From: Chara braunii
Lineage: Eukaryota; Streptophyta; Charophyceae; Charales; Characeae
Assembly: GCA_003427395.1 (NCBI GenBank)
Contig: BFEA01000153.1
Location: 361,045 to 400,732 of the forward strand
Length of the DNA stretch: 39,688 nt
Direction: 5' to 3'
Under the pieces are notes generated by a model. It had not been told where the DNA came from. It saw only the letters and a program-made list of their open reading frames with translations, and did not search any database. Both the position numbers and the translations under genes were made by a program. Positions 20,663 to 31,733 of this stretch are shown one piece after another (within the stretch, counting starts at the first letter, position 1; every line of letters begins with the position of its first letter).

Positions 20663-21640
20663 TCATGTCCCTTTCTTCCTTGAGCCCCACTTATGGTTTT
20701 GCTGACTCCCGCCGCGACCTTCAGCGCCTTGCCTGTCATTCTCACGGCCTTTATTGTCGCGTCCACCATCTCCACGGCCCGTGTTGCCATTCTCGCCATC
20801 TCCTCGGTCCGTGTTGCCACGCCCACCATCTCCTCGGCCCCTTCCAACTGCTGGCCTTTGGCCCCTTCCACCTGCCATACCGTCCTGCGGCACTTGCTGC
20901 ATCGGCGGCCATAACGGTCCGACAGGTTGGACTTGGACTGGCAGGGGCCCACGGGGCATAATATTCATCAAAGGGCCCATATAATTACTTTGCGCCTAGG
21001 GCGTGTAAGGATTATATGTCGGCCATAAGCTCATTTGGTTACACGGCGTCCACTGCCCACGCAAAGTTTGTTCGATCGGAGGAGGCCCCATTGGCCTTAC
21101 CTCACCTCCCAGCTCTCGCGGGGTAATTGCTACCTGCCGCGAACTCTGCCATTTTTCGGTAGCTTGACCGCCCTGAGCGAGGTTCTTTGCCTTCCACTGC
21201 GCCTTTGTTAACTTGGGAGGTTCAAGCTTCCCTTTTTCTCCCGTCACGCTCTTTTTTTTATTTCCTTGAGGGGTTCGGCCAGTCTTTCCCCAACAATCGC
21301 ATACCCTTTTTACCCAGTGCTCTGGCCACCATCCATTGTCTTGCCTTTCCCGACCTGCAGCCGAGGATGCTTCAAAGTTAACAAACCCTCTCTCTGGGCC
21401 CGACAGAATAATAGGCAGGGTCATGGTAGCATCCTGCTCCTCCTTTGTTTCCATGGATCCGTTGCCTTTGTCGCTCGCCTGAACACTGGCTCGCCTCTTT
21501 GGGATTCCTATCGAGAGGGGCGACTCTTGGTCATCCCTCCCTACTCCTTTTTCGCCCTAGCCCGTCGGCTTAATTGGGGACTCTTCCAAAACGTTCCGCT
21601 TGCCTTTCCTGGCCTCTTGCAGTCGGGTTAACCTTCCTTC
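20663..21640 (-). pseudogene. Gag-like, RG-rich nucleocapsid-type remnant
   Basis: One minus-strand frame from about 21,640 to 20,663, broken by TAG at 21,557-21,559 and TAG at 20,996-20,998 but with no frameshift. Upstream part basic and disordered (SPLSIGIPKRRASVQASDKG), then METKEEQDATMTLPIILSG, then CDCWGKTGRTPQGN, which resembles a worn zinc knuckle (CxCxGKxGHxxxxC with the His and last Cys lost), a Lys-rich region, a Pro/Gln-rich region (MGPPPIEQTLRGQW; PMQQVPQD), and a C-terminal series of RGRGDGGRGN-type RG repeats. Composition and order fit an RNA-binding Gag tail. No capsid domain was recognised upstream. Could also be an unrelated RG-rich protein; confidence is moderate. Confidence 0.5.
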
Positions 21641-22300
21641 CAATACTCCCACTTGCCTTTGTAGCCCACTTAACTCCGCCTGCGATGGTGCGCCCGCAAC
21701 TGGTGGCACAAAACATTCCCCACATTGACCTTCTATTCCATCTTCTGGGAATCAGAGCCTTAAGGGATGCACCAATTCATCCCACGTTTTCGACTGCTTG
21801 AGGGTACATTCCTCCTCACTTAGTCTTTCACAAACAAACAGCGAAAACATGCACCTCATCGCCCTCTCGTCTCACTTCTTTATAAGGCTGAAGCCTTGAA
21901 AGTCATGTAGGAAGCCAGACAAGTTCCCTCCTTGGAACAACAAAGCACGGAGGTCTGGCGACATTGACTCTCGCAGTGCCTCGCACAACAACACCTTCAT
22001 CTGGCACGAATTCCTCCAATGCAGGATCTTGGTGAAACCGCTCTCTTTACGTTATCTTCACGCTTAGTTAGGCAACACCTTCATCCGCATGATGCTGATG
22101 GTCGTCTGATACGCAAAGCTGGCGATAGATCATCAAACGGAGATATAAGTAAGCTTAGTTAGGCAAAGGCAAACTGCTAACACTTACATTACGTTATCTA
22201 CCTCTTTACTCATGCAATCAGGCCTCAACCCCTAGTTATCCTCACGCTTACCTTTATAACTACGTCAATGGGTAGTGAGGCGACCCCAACCAAGTCAAAA
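21641..22300. other. Internal region, nothing recognised
   Basis: Between the RG-rich frame and the ORF-like remnant. No conserved frame seen. Confidence 0.4.
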
Positions 22301-22319
22301 GAAACGCATTTAGTGGAGA

Positions 22320-22830
22320 AAGAGGTATTCCCTATCGGCCCACTGCTGCCCGAATCTCCTCCCAGTCTACATTTCCCTCATTCGGATCATTAGACAAGGC
22401 ATATACCTTCACTGTATTGGTCGTATTCCTGAGCCACTGACTAGAGGGTGATAATTTCGAGTCTAAGTACAGACCATATATTAGTTCACACGTATAACGA
22501 CCATACTCTCAATCTCGCACCTTCATAGCGGCTTCGGCTGCTGCTTCTACCCTTGCTAACCCACCAAAACTCTTCTCTATTAGGAAGTTAGTCAGGGTAA
22601 CTCACAGTGGAGCAGATGGAAGCGTGAACTCTCCAGAACACTTGACGTCTACACGGGTTAGTACTCGCTCTTCTCTATCGCGAGACACCTCCCTCACCCA
22701 CTTTGTTGCAGCTGCCTCGGCTACCCTCAAAGGCTTAGCAAGCAGGCTTCCATGCCGTAGTGCCAATTCTATCCCATGCTCGACCCAAAAGGCAACTGAG
22801 GCGTATAGGGTCACCCCTACAATTGCGCAT
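22320..22830 (-). pseudogene. ORF-family remnant inside the 21-kb element
   Basis: Minus-strand frame GVTLYASVAFWVEHGIELAL, RHGSLLAKPLRVAEAAATKW, VREVSRDREERVLTRVDVKC, SGEFTLPSAPL, stop near 22,603, VTLTNFLIEKSFGGLARVEA, AAEAAMKVRD, stop near 22,515, then CELIYGLYLDSKLSPSSQW. The order helical segment, EV.RD.E..V, V.V..GEF, L..F..E..FGG...VE, LIYG.. parallels the flanking family: WAERYLQGEVEAFRRDEEQD in copy 1; RVTFRVGGAF...VVEELWG in copy 3; ELFGGVGGVVE in copy 2. Position, after the PBS and before the Gag-like frame, also matches the outer element. Similarity is weak in places. Function unknown. Confidence 0.4.
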
Positions 22831-24168
22831 TCTCACTGATCATCGAACCCAGACTCGATCCAGACAAAGATGTTCATGCCCATCATCATACCCCATCATG
22901 AAGAAGTATACTCTCCTTCTCTGACCCGCCTGGGTAAAAACACCTCGAGCCCTCCCTCTTTCTCAATTGGCCCGAGCATACGCGAGTCTTCCCGTGCATA
23001 CGGCATCCTGAGTTGCCTTTGCTTTGTCTGGGTTCTGCCCATCACAGACAAACGTCTAGCATACGCCTTTCGTTATTAGACTGACAATCCCTATCCCTCT
23101 TGGAAGGGCGACCCAAACGTACCGGCTAAATGGCCAATCATGAGCCAAATGTCGGACTGGAGACATTCATATAACTTCCTACAGACTGATAAGGTCCCAA
23201 GTATAATCCCAATAAAATAACCCACACAAGCTACGCTTGAAAGGGATATCTACTTAACGTATAACTTCACAAGATTGGGCGTAGGCTAGGCTCACAGGGT
23301 CTGACATCCAGTACTACCCGCCGCTCCCTTAAAGGTGAGCAAAATAGTCTAATCGTCAGCTCTTTCATACACTCCAACTCCCTCTAGGATTACAGACCTT
23401 CCTCGTAAGGAAGGTGTTACCCAGACTCATTGCGTCCCACAGCAGAACAATCGTTTAGAATCCAGACTCAAACATCTAAGTTCATGCACATAATATCCTT
23501 CAACTGGCCTTAGCCTACTTCTCCTCAAAGCGAACAGACGATTTCTAACCTGACACCTAAGAGAGGGTCTATACCTTCACTCTTGGCAGAGGAACATTAT
23601 CCCACTCATCCTTAGCTCCATTCTAAGGCAACCGTATAACTAGGCTTTCCCAATTACTCAGGCGACTCTTATGGCGGCCAAAAGGAGTACATCATAGGGC
23701 TAACTCTCACAATAGTCATGCTTAACCTTAGCCACACCAAGCACGCGAAGCACTGCTCAGGCCTGCCAGCTATCGGATCAGAAAGGCTACCAATCCCAAA
23801 TACCATCGTGCTGGTCAAAGCCGGTAAACCCAGAATCAAAACCCTTATCACCCTCAAGTCACTCATGCGACATAAATCCAAATCAGGTTACGTCAATCAA
23901 AACCACACCGCTTAACCGTTACTTCACGCTTCTTATCCAGCACTGTCTGCTACCAACCATTCTGCGCAGACCTGTTTATAAAGCGGAAATGGTCATTTCG
24001 TCTGAATCATCAACCCGCCTCGAATCTAGATCCGAATTTTAAGGACCTCTCAGCTCTTTGACACTTTCAATCAATAGGCAAAATATCAACTGATCACTCA
24101 TATCGTCCTAACGAAAACTTCCCATTTGCCTATTTTCTCACTTCCAGTACCCGGATGTCGTTCCACCA
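22831..24168. other. Leader of the 21-kb element, nothing recognised
   Basis: Lies between the PBS-proximal hairpin and the ORF-like remnant in element orientation. Short frames only; no family recognised. Confidence 0.4.
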
Positions 24169-24195
24169 GGGATAACGGTAGGCAACCGTTATCCC
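24169..24195. promoter_or_regulatory. Perfect 11-bp hairpin overlapping the PBS
   Basis: GGGATAACGGT - AGGCA - ACCGTTATCCC, all 11 pairs matched. Its last five bases overlap the primer-binding site. In element RNA it lies just downstream of the PBS and would compete with tRNA pairing or hold the site in a defined fold. Confidence 0.65.
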
Positions 24196-24209
24196 CGGCA
24201 ACGGCGTCA
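24192..24209 (-). promoter_or_regulatory. Primer-binding site, tRNA-Asp
   Basis: Minus strand TGACGCCGTTGCCGGGGA, two bases after the 5' LTR end. It is complementary to the 3' end of plant tRNA-Asp (...TCCCCGGCAACGGCGCCA) at 17 of 18 positions; the mismatch is in the CCA end. Primes minus-strand cDNA synthesis and fixes the element's orientation. Confidence 0.9.
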
Positions 24210-24683
24210 CCTGTCGAGCGCATCGGTCCTGCACCGCACGGGGCAGCGCGGGACCCTCCTGGCCGCGTCACGCAAGAGTTGGATCTAAATCCTTCGTCGT
24301 AAATATACATGGAGCTTCCGCAAGCCGCTCCGGCCGAGTGTGTCAGCCATGCCTCTCACGGGCCCCTACGACAGGATAGGACCTACACGAGGCACGACTT
24401 ACCTACACCTTACGGAAGCTATCACCTCCCTTCGGTGGACGTATCCCCGCCGAGCTACCACTCCACAGTACGAAAGCTAATCAGGTGCAATCGCAGAGGT
24501 GGACCAGCCGAGTGCGTTTCTCGTTCGCTGTAGCATAGGGGGTACACGCGGTATTACGTCTCTATCGAACCCGCACGCGAACTGACATTTTGGGGGGCTG
24601 AGGTCCCAAGCGCGACTCGTCATCGGTCGACTAGGACGCATCCCACACACCATGCGCACACCACTTTACGAACACTAAAATAA

Positions 24684-24704
24684 AACACACACACACACAC
24701 ACAG
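24684..24704. repeat. (AC)n microsatellite in the right LTR
   Basis: Shorter allele of the run at 10,914-10,942. Confidence 0.85.
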
Positions 24705-25984
24705 ATACGAACCGACACAACACAAACAACGCAACAACACTCTTAGTCCCTTCAGTAGTCATTCCATAACTCTCCGATGCGGAAATCGGATAGGCGTCGA
24801 GCGCGAGACTAAGTATAAAATCGTGCGGACGCAGGGCTAACTCATATCGACTCGCAATAAAAGCATACGCAAGCGATCGCAATGATGGCGTACTATGTAG
24901 TACCCATACTCGTGCGATCCTCGTTAATCTCGAGGATCGCGTTCGGCACTCAAGTGTCGGCTGACATGCGCCTTGAGGGTGAATCTCTCGACGCTGGACA
25001 ACCGCCATGCGCAGTTGAAGACCACACACCCTCTTCTGCACCCTGTGCAGAGCGGGTGGTACACAGGTCTGCGCCTGTGGTGGCAGTTGCCTCTTGCGGC
25101 CCTGGAAACGAGTCCTACCCCAGGCCTGGGCGGAAAAGTCAAGGGGTTTGACTTTGACGGCTGCCACGGACTATAACGTCCAACCATACAACTTAAAAAG
25201 CAAGCGTAGAAGGTAAATCCCCCTTTTTCTCTCAAGATATAATCTGATTAACTCTTATGCCCAAGTACAGTAAGCCTCTCAAACACTCTGGCGCTTATAA
25301 ATATATATATAAGGCTTATTTATATAGGACGCTCACTTCTTACAGTTATAGTGGTGTCTTTTTAGCCATATATGTATGTAATCATAGACAGTCACATCCT
25401 GAGTCCGAACCACAAACATACCTGCAATCACATCAAAGATTCAACAACGCACTACCAAGGTCAACTTCAACCATTCCTTGCACTCATACCCCTTGCCTTA
25501 GCCATACAAGCCTCACTCGTGCAACTCTTAAATAAATACTCAGTACTTCTGTTGGATGACCATTCAATAAAGTCCGGGTGAAAACACAACAAAACAGTTC
25601 AATCACAAAGATAAAACCTTTAGGTCGAATGGAAGGAGGGAATTGGAGTTGAATCGTAAACCGACGAATCGGCAACCGATCTCTTATCAGTGATAACGGA
25701 AGATGATCCTCAAGGGATCAAACTGAATCTAGTCCTGATCTTGAATAAGACACCCCAAAGGACCTGCAACACAAGATAGGTCAAATGCCCAAGCTAAATC
25801 ATTTGCATATGGGGGATAAACCTCCATAGCACATCTTCACTCAAAGCTATCTGCCAATTAAGTCCAAGCCTACCTCTAAGCCAGTGCCCATAGCAAAGGT
25901 AGAGTAATAGCAAAATCTCCCCTATTCAGAGTGGACTACCAGAATCGTCACCTGTCAAAATATTATCTATCTCCTTCAAACCAA

Positions 25985-26505
25985 GAAAATCTCGGCAGCG
26001 CTTCCTGTAGGAAAAGTGTCTTCCCAGAATTTATATAAATTCAAATATGAAAGCAGAAATAACATTTAACTCTAAAAAGTGAGATTTTTTCTAACTCCCG
26101 GAATTAGTAAGAATTGAGGCAGCACTCCTTTTAGAAAAGGAGACTTCCCAGATTTATACTAAGCTAGATATGAACTCAAAGGACAACTTGAGTTCAACTT
26201 ACACAAGATTTAGCCAACTCCTTAGTCTTGCAGAAATTTCGGCAGCACTCCCTCTAGAAAAGTGTTATTCCAAAGTCTATATAAGGCTAGGTCCAGAATT
26301 TGAAAGTAGCTTTGACTTCCCAAAGTTCAGTTTTGTCAAACTCCCTGAATTAGCAAAAATTTAACCAGCACTACCTTTACAAAGGGAGATTTCCCAGATT
26401 TTAACTAAGTCATATAAAAAAAAGACAAAGTTTAATTTTTGACAACTCACATTTCAACAAACTCTTTGGGATTTGTAGAAATTTCGGTAGCGCTTCCTGT
26501 AGAGA
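25985..26505. repeat. Cluster of TTTCGGCAGC hairpin-like repeats, right LTR
   Basis: Counterpart of 12,222-12,745. The unit near 26,128 forms a perfect CTCCTTTT-AG-AAAAGGAG stem, and the one near 25,998 forms CTTCC-TGTA-GGAA. The arms differ from the left-LTR units. Confidence 0.75.
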
Positions 26506-26819
26506 AAGTAGCTTGCAAAGATTTATACAAAACCAAGTATAAGAAAAAATCTCAGAAAATGCAAGAATTGATCTAAGTAAAAAAAAACTACTACAGAAAA
26601 TGCAGGAATTGACACTAACTCATATAGCTCTAGCACATGGTGAGCAACTAAAGCAACTACTTATCAACCTGAAACTTAGATTAAGTAGTGGCCTCACTCA
26701 GTCACATGCTAGCCAAACCACAAAGGTAATGTTCTCACGAACCCCAAGTTCATTCCATATAAACAGTTCGTGAATCTTCAAGTCCTTGAATCCTTATACC
26801 CATCTTACATAAGACATAA

Positions 26820-27385
26820 AGCTGGACCATTCGCCTTGGAAACAATGTCCATCTTGTCTTTATGATATACACGCAACTACTTCTCTCTTCTTTTGGGCAG
26901 ATGACAAGGTCATTCGCCATGGAAACAATGTCAGTCGCCCTGAGCTGTTTAATATCCAAAATTTAGTATTTCTTTGACTTTGTTTTCAAAAGAAAAAACA
27001 AATATGGACAGGGGATTGAACCATTCTCAACAGAAACAATGTTGAGCTTGCCCAGACTATTTTCATTTTAACTTTGTATTTTCCCTTTTTCTTCTTAATG
27101 ATATGGCTTAGCGCTGGGCCATTCACAGTAGAAACTATGTCCAGCTACCAGTTCACATGCAAATATACATAAAATATTTTCTTTTATACTTAGTTTACTT
27201 CAGGTGCGTGGTTTTCAGGCTAAACCATTCACAGTAGAAACAATGCTTAGCCTTAGACCAGAAATCCTCCCTCAGTATAAAACAATAATTTAAACCCCAA
27301 TTCATCAGGCAAACCTCGAAGTTAACTAGAGTAAAATGCCCAAATACACATAGCCCTAAGCCATTCACAGTACAAACAATGCTCA
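26820..27385. repeat. Array of CATT-loop-AATG hairpin repeats, right LTR
   Basis: Six units near 26,828, 26,912, 27,021, 27,119, 27,224 and 27,362. Arms include GCTGGAC/GTCCA, GCTGGGC/GTCCAGC and GGCTAA/TTAGCC. Two or more units present in the left LTR near 13,593-13,680 are missing. Confidence 0.75.
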
Positions 27386-27623
27386 GACTTTGGTTGACCC
27401 TTCCAAACGCATGCAAAACTGTCTTCCTCCCACCTTCCCCCAATTCATACCTTAGTCTGCTTTCAGTCAAAACAAAAGAGAAACTTAAACTTCACTCTCA
27501 CACATTCTTTCCCTTTAATCTGATTATGTCTTGAAGAGAAAGCAAAAATCGTAGGGACAACCTCATGCATACAACAGTCATACTACAGAGAGATAGGCAA
27601 AACTGGGTGGTAGTAGGCTGTAT

Positions 27624-29523
27624 AGATGAAAAGGTACATACCTGATGGTTCCCTGCCTCCAGAACCTCGCCTAGGTTCCGGCAGAGCTCCCGCAATCGGT
27701 GGGTAGACTCCCTACAGAGTCTTGGTGCGGTCCTACGGGTTGCAATCCCGCCTTCCGCCTTCCTCTCATAACCACAGGACTAGACTGAGATTTAGAAGGG
27801 CAGAAGGAGAATGATTTTAGACTCTCAGATCCAAGAGGGATGCACTCAGACTCGCAGGAGAGGGCCTTGTAATCTTCTTGCGCCTGAGGGCCCCGCAATG
27901 GCCGTCAAAACATGCAGCCGCCATTCAATTGAAGTCAAACTTTCGATGACTCCTCAATTGCCGCACTACCTCCCTACTTGCCTGGTCTAATCACCTCCCT
28001 CAGCTTCAACACCTTTCTTCCGCCCGCCTGCGGCCGCACAATTTCTTGCAACAGTCCTTCAGGCACGACAGTGGCAGGCGGCGGTGGTCAACAGCAACGG
28101 TGTATAGTTTACAGCAGCCTCTGACCACACCTAGTCTGCCAGCACAGCGGCAGCCCCCGACGAGCCAATTAGTGCACACCGTGTAGCAGCAGGTTACGCA
28201 CACCGCTACGGATTCCCCATAGCATGCCCCACACCATGCGGCACCAGCCCCGGCGGCCTTCGGCACCCAACAGTAGCCTTGCGGACGCGGTAGCATTTAC
28301 GGTCTCCTGTCTGCAGCCCCTAGTTGGTAACGTGCAGCCTGTAGCCGTTAGTAGCAGCCTATAGCAGTCAACTGCAGCATGCANGTACCGCAGTACAACT
28401 CAGCGGTAGCCTTCGCATTCGGCAACCCGTAGTTCGCCCGNCTCCACCAACAGCAACTCGTTGGATGTCGGGTCAGTACTCGGCCAGTCAACAGGCGGTC
28501 CTCTTGAATGCTTGTAAGATGGGACTTCGCAGNCTGCCGCTCAGCTGCTACAGATGATCTCAACCAACGGCACAGGTAGGCTCGATCTCTCCTTGCATTT
28601 CTCCTGCGCATGGCCATCTTTGAGTCCTAACCGCCAGACCCATACCCCAGATGTCCTCTTCCTTCTTCTGACTATCCGTACTTGGTCATGGATGTGACCG
28701 GGTTCGCGAAGCAAGGAAGAACGATAAACGACTGTCGAGGGAGTAACCATAGCCAGGTACGTGCGCCCCACGTACTTCGGTTGCAGCCTTTCCTGCTAGT
28801 TAGCAATAGCAACGCCCCAACCCCTCAATCCTCTCTCGTTGCTTCGTCTGTAGAATTGGATGGCCAGCACATCCGTCAACAGACAAGGCAATGTNGAACG
28901 AATCTTCCCTTCNGCCGTGGTTAGGTACGTGTGCCTTTCCCCTCAGTTATCGGCCACCCCCGACTATCAGGTACNTGCTACTTCTTCCCCCCNCTCTCGC
29001 TATCACCTATGTCNGCATGCACGCACTTACCTTACCANGCAGCCCACCCCGCCCCATGCNAAAATCTGANAGTTGCAGCCTTTCGCTGCTAGACAAAGTC
29101 AGAATGAATCTTCCGCTAAAATGTGGAAAGGTTCATTTTGTCCCTGCTTCTTGTACCTTACGCGCAGCCTCTTCCCCGACTAACTCCTAATTTACTAGCC
29201 CTTTCCTCAAGCTAACACTATCAGTCATCTCGCNCGGGTCGAAAACCCCGGGTCTGACTCNCGACTTGCCTGAATCCCTTCACGGACGGGCGAGATCGAG
29301 CTCCGCCCCCTTCATCACCACGGTCGTGCACCACCTTTTCTGTCAGCCTCTCTTTGTAATCGTTCCCCCGCCATTCTGACCTCGCCATCACAATCTCCTC
29401 GTCCGAAAACCCCCATCTTCACCTTTTGCCCACTCGGTTTCGTGTAGAATCGATGGTTTAGTTACTTTATATCCCGCCATAGTAGCTCCTCGCCATCGCT
29501 TGCTCCGTTTTCTACATGCACCT
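27624..29523. repeat. 1.9-kb block identical to 13,982-15,881, including Ns
   Basis: Second placement of the block, with Ns at the same 13 relative positions (28,384 to 29,261). Confidence 0.9.
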
Positions 29524-29674
29524 AGCGCCAAATTGCATCCGCATTCATCCTCTCTTCTCGGCTTACTCCCGCCGTTTCCTGTGCACTGATCCTTCTACTA
29601 ACCTCCACTCCTACTAACTCTAACCTAAAACTAACGTCACTTTCACACCCGCCCGACCTGCAAACCCCTGGTTT

Positions 29675-29783
29675 GCATCTTCGTCCGCCAGTTCTTATCA
29701 AGGGCCGAGCGAGCCAGGCGATTCCCGTTCCTACCATGGCCGGCCTTAGCCACACCTTCTCGCGAAGCTTTTCTCATCTAACC
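29675..29783. other. 109-bp block present only in the right LTR
   Basis: Starts GCATCTTCGTCCGCCAG and ends TTCTCATCTAACC. The left LTR goes directly from GGTTT to ATCGTCTCATCTAG at about 16,030. I see no flanking duplication, so insertion here or deletion there are both possible. Confidence 0.75.
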
Positions 29784-30623
29784 ATCGTCTCATCTAGTAC
29801 TATGCTAGTCTAACCCTGCCAATGAATTCGCCCTTCCAAAACCCATATCTACTACCCTATCTCGACTAATCCCATTTAGAATCAACTAACACCTTCGACT
29901 TTCTCACTCCTTCCCCGCTTCCTACCATAGCTCCGCGCACTAACCTTTTGCCACCAACTCTATTTCTACTAATTTTCTACTCAATGTAACCTCATATTAG
30001 GGGTCGCAGGCCCCCAAAACCCCAAACTTACTTCTTTGCTTGCCTGATTCTGCTAAGAATCGGGTCGCCTGTTCTCTCCCTGCCATATCCTCCTTTGTCA
30101 CCTTCACGCACGTCATCTCTACCAGCACTCTTGTTTTACTAATCTTATGCCGAGACGAACCTCGCAATCAAACTCGCCCTACTGTAAAACCTTACTCTCG
30201 ACTCTTTCCCTGCCCGTTTTCATCAGGAATCAGGCGGGGCTCACGTTCTTTCATTCCCTTCCCTTCCTGTCATAGCCCGCGGCTCCGCGCATGCACCCGT
30301 CGCATTTTCTCATCCCTGTTCATTCCTCTCACCCGCCCCCTCCGCCTTAGTGCCCGTCGTCCACTGCGTGACCGCCCCGACCAGCGCTGTTATCCCGCAG
30401 CGCCCGACTTTCTCTCCTCCACCTCACCTCTGTTTGTTGCGCCTGTACCAGGCGTCAGACCCGTCTGGTTTCACTCACATTCCCCTCTTTGCTGTGTCCG
30501 CTGGCTCTCCTCTCCGCCGTCGCTGCCCCCGCTATCTCCTCATCCTTCAGCGCGGGTTGACACCAACCCCGACTCTCTTACATTGCACGGTCCGACAGCC
30601 GGCCGAGTGTCTGAATGCAGAAG

Positions 30624-30628
30624 AAAAA
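30624..30628 (-). terminator. T5 run downstream of the right U6-like sequence
   Basis: Conserved counterpart of 16,906-16,910. Confidence 0.3.
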
Positions 30629-30641
30629 TGCGTCGGCCTTC

Positions 30642-30734
30642 GGACGGCCTCCCGTGTTATGAGTACCATCCTTGTGAAGGGTCCATGCTAATCTTCTCTA
30701 AATCGTTCCAATTTTGATAGATGTCTCGAAGGAC
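30642..30734 (-). ncRNA. U6 snRNA-derived sequence in the right LTR
   Basis: Same module as 16,924-17,016. 5' stem GTCC-TTCG-AGAC, AAAATTGGAACGAT, TTAGAGAAGATTAGCATGG, ACAAGGATG, GGCCGTCC. It differs from the left copy by several substitutions, including a second change in the ACAGAGA box (TTAGAGA) and CTTCACAAGG for CTGCACAAGG. Two diverged copies that keep the same length and endpoints show that the capture predates this insertion. Confidence 0.85.
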
Positions 30735-31417
30735 TCAGCCGGGGCAATGCCCCATGGCGCTACCAAAGGTCGCCCGGCCTTTTCCTTTTCTTCCCTCGCA
30801 CGCGCTACCCTGGTTCCCATCCGGATTCAGTTCTTGATTTTTCACAGGCGACCCTCACACCGTGGCCCCGCAAATCTTCTCCCTATCTGTCCGACTTCTA
30901 CAGGTGTCCCACGACCTCAGCCGAGGACATCGCCCCCCCCCTCTCTTCAAACACATCACCCGGTTACTCCGAGTGTCCACACAAGTCAGTGCTTCTACAG
31001 CTCACGGTTGCACCTACTGGACCGGGCCTTCGGACTCAGACGTCGGGCCCCACAGGAAAGCAAAGGCGGAAAAAAAATGGGTCGCGACGCCCACACTTCC
31101 ATGGTAACAGCCCAATATCGCAACCTATAGGGTTACGCCCAGGCCTGCAGCTGGTGCGCGCGGTACCCCACATGACGAGGTGCGCCTCAGCACTCAGAAC
31201 CGAGGGAAAGATGTCCCGGGCTTCTCCTCCACCTACAACCTAGCACCCGGCTCCCCGGCGTCTGCGCCGGCTTACTCAAACCACACCGTAATTGCCCCGG
31301 GCGCCATTCCGCACACCGAACTTATTGCATCGCATCTCCGCTGTCGACGTCATCCTCAAGGTCTTCCTCCGCGCGCGCTCCTTAGTCAAACGTACCAAAT
31401 CAAAAAAATAAAATAAA

Positions 31418-31449
<32 letters not shown>

Positions 31450-31698
31450 CCTTTAAATCCTAGTTTAATCAAGAATAAATAAATAATAATCATATCAATT
31501 AACAAAACGACCGATGTCCGCGCCGACTTTACAATCAACAATAGAAAAGAATCACGCGCGCCCTAAACATGCGCGCCGACGCACTCTCTATTATAGTCAA
31601 CGATCCAGTCAACGTAAGTCACAGACGTAGTCGCGCCTAACGCGGTATACTTAAACTTTAAGCCAAAACTTTTTTCTGTCACTTGCAAAAACCAGGGC

Positions 31699-31720
31699 GG
31701 ATACCCTTGTAAGGGTATTC
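31699..31720. repeat. Hairpin at the LTR outer end (5' LTR start in element sense)
   Basis: GGATACCC-TTGTAA-GGGTATTC, counterpart of 18,152-18,173, nine bases from the element's outer end. Confidence 0.6.
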
Positions 31721-31729
31721 GCACCGACA

Positions 31730-31733
31730 ACGG
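31730..31733. repeat. Target-site duplication, right copy (ACGG)
   Basis: Pairs with 10,439-10,442. Confidence 0.6.

Larger units (their letters stand above)
10443..31729 (-). mobile_element. Complete 21.3-kb LTR retroelement with giant LTRs and no visible pol
   Basis: Two long direct repeats (10,443-18,182 and 24,212-31,729) start TGTCGAGCGCATCGG and end CGCGCCGACA or GCACCGACA, so the ends carry TG...CA and an inverted TGTCG/CGACA. ACGG flanks both sides. Next to the inner edge of the right repeat is a tRNA-Asp primer-binding site, which fixes orientation: right copy = 5' LTR, transcription leftwards on the minus strand. The 6,029-bp internal region has Gag-like and ORF-like remnants only; I see no RT, protease or integrase motif. 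No clear polypurine tract sits at the left inner edge (minus strand ...GGTCCGGTAAGC before TGTCGG). Known comparison: large non-autonomous elements (LARDs) have long LTRs and lack pol; whether this is one is inference. Confidence 0.88.
24212..31729 (-). repeat. Right (5') LTR, 7.52 kb
   Basis: Direct repeat of 10,443-18,182. In element sense it runs from TGTCGGTGCGAATACCC (31,729) to ...GATGCGCTCGACA (24,212) next to the PBS. It contains the same modules in the same order: CA microsatellite, TTTCGGCAGC cluster, CATT...AATG array, identical 1.9-kb block, U6-like segment, A/TA tract and end hairpin. Being the 5' LTR it would hold the element's promoter; I could not place a start site with confidence. 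Confidence 0.9.

Noticed and set aside
20641-20984. Plus-strand open frames opposite the RG-rich Gag-like remnant
   Set aside because: Antisense shadows. The minus-strand frame has the meaningful composition (RG repeats, zinc-knuckle-like segment) and extends further.
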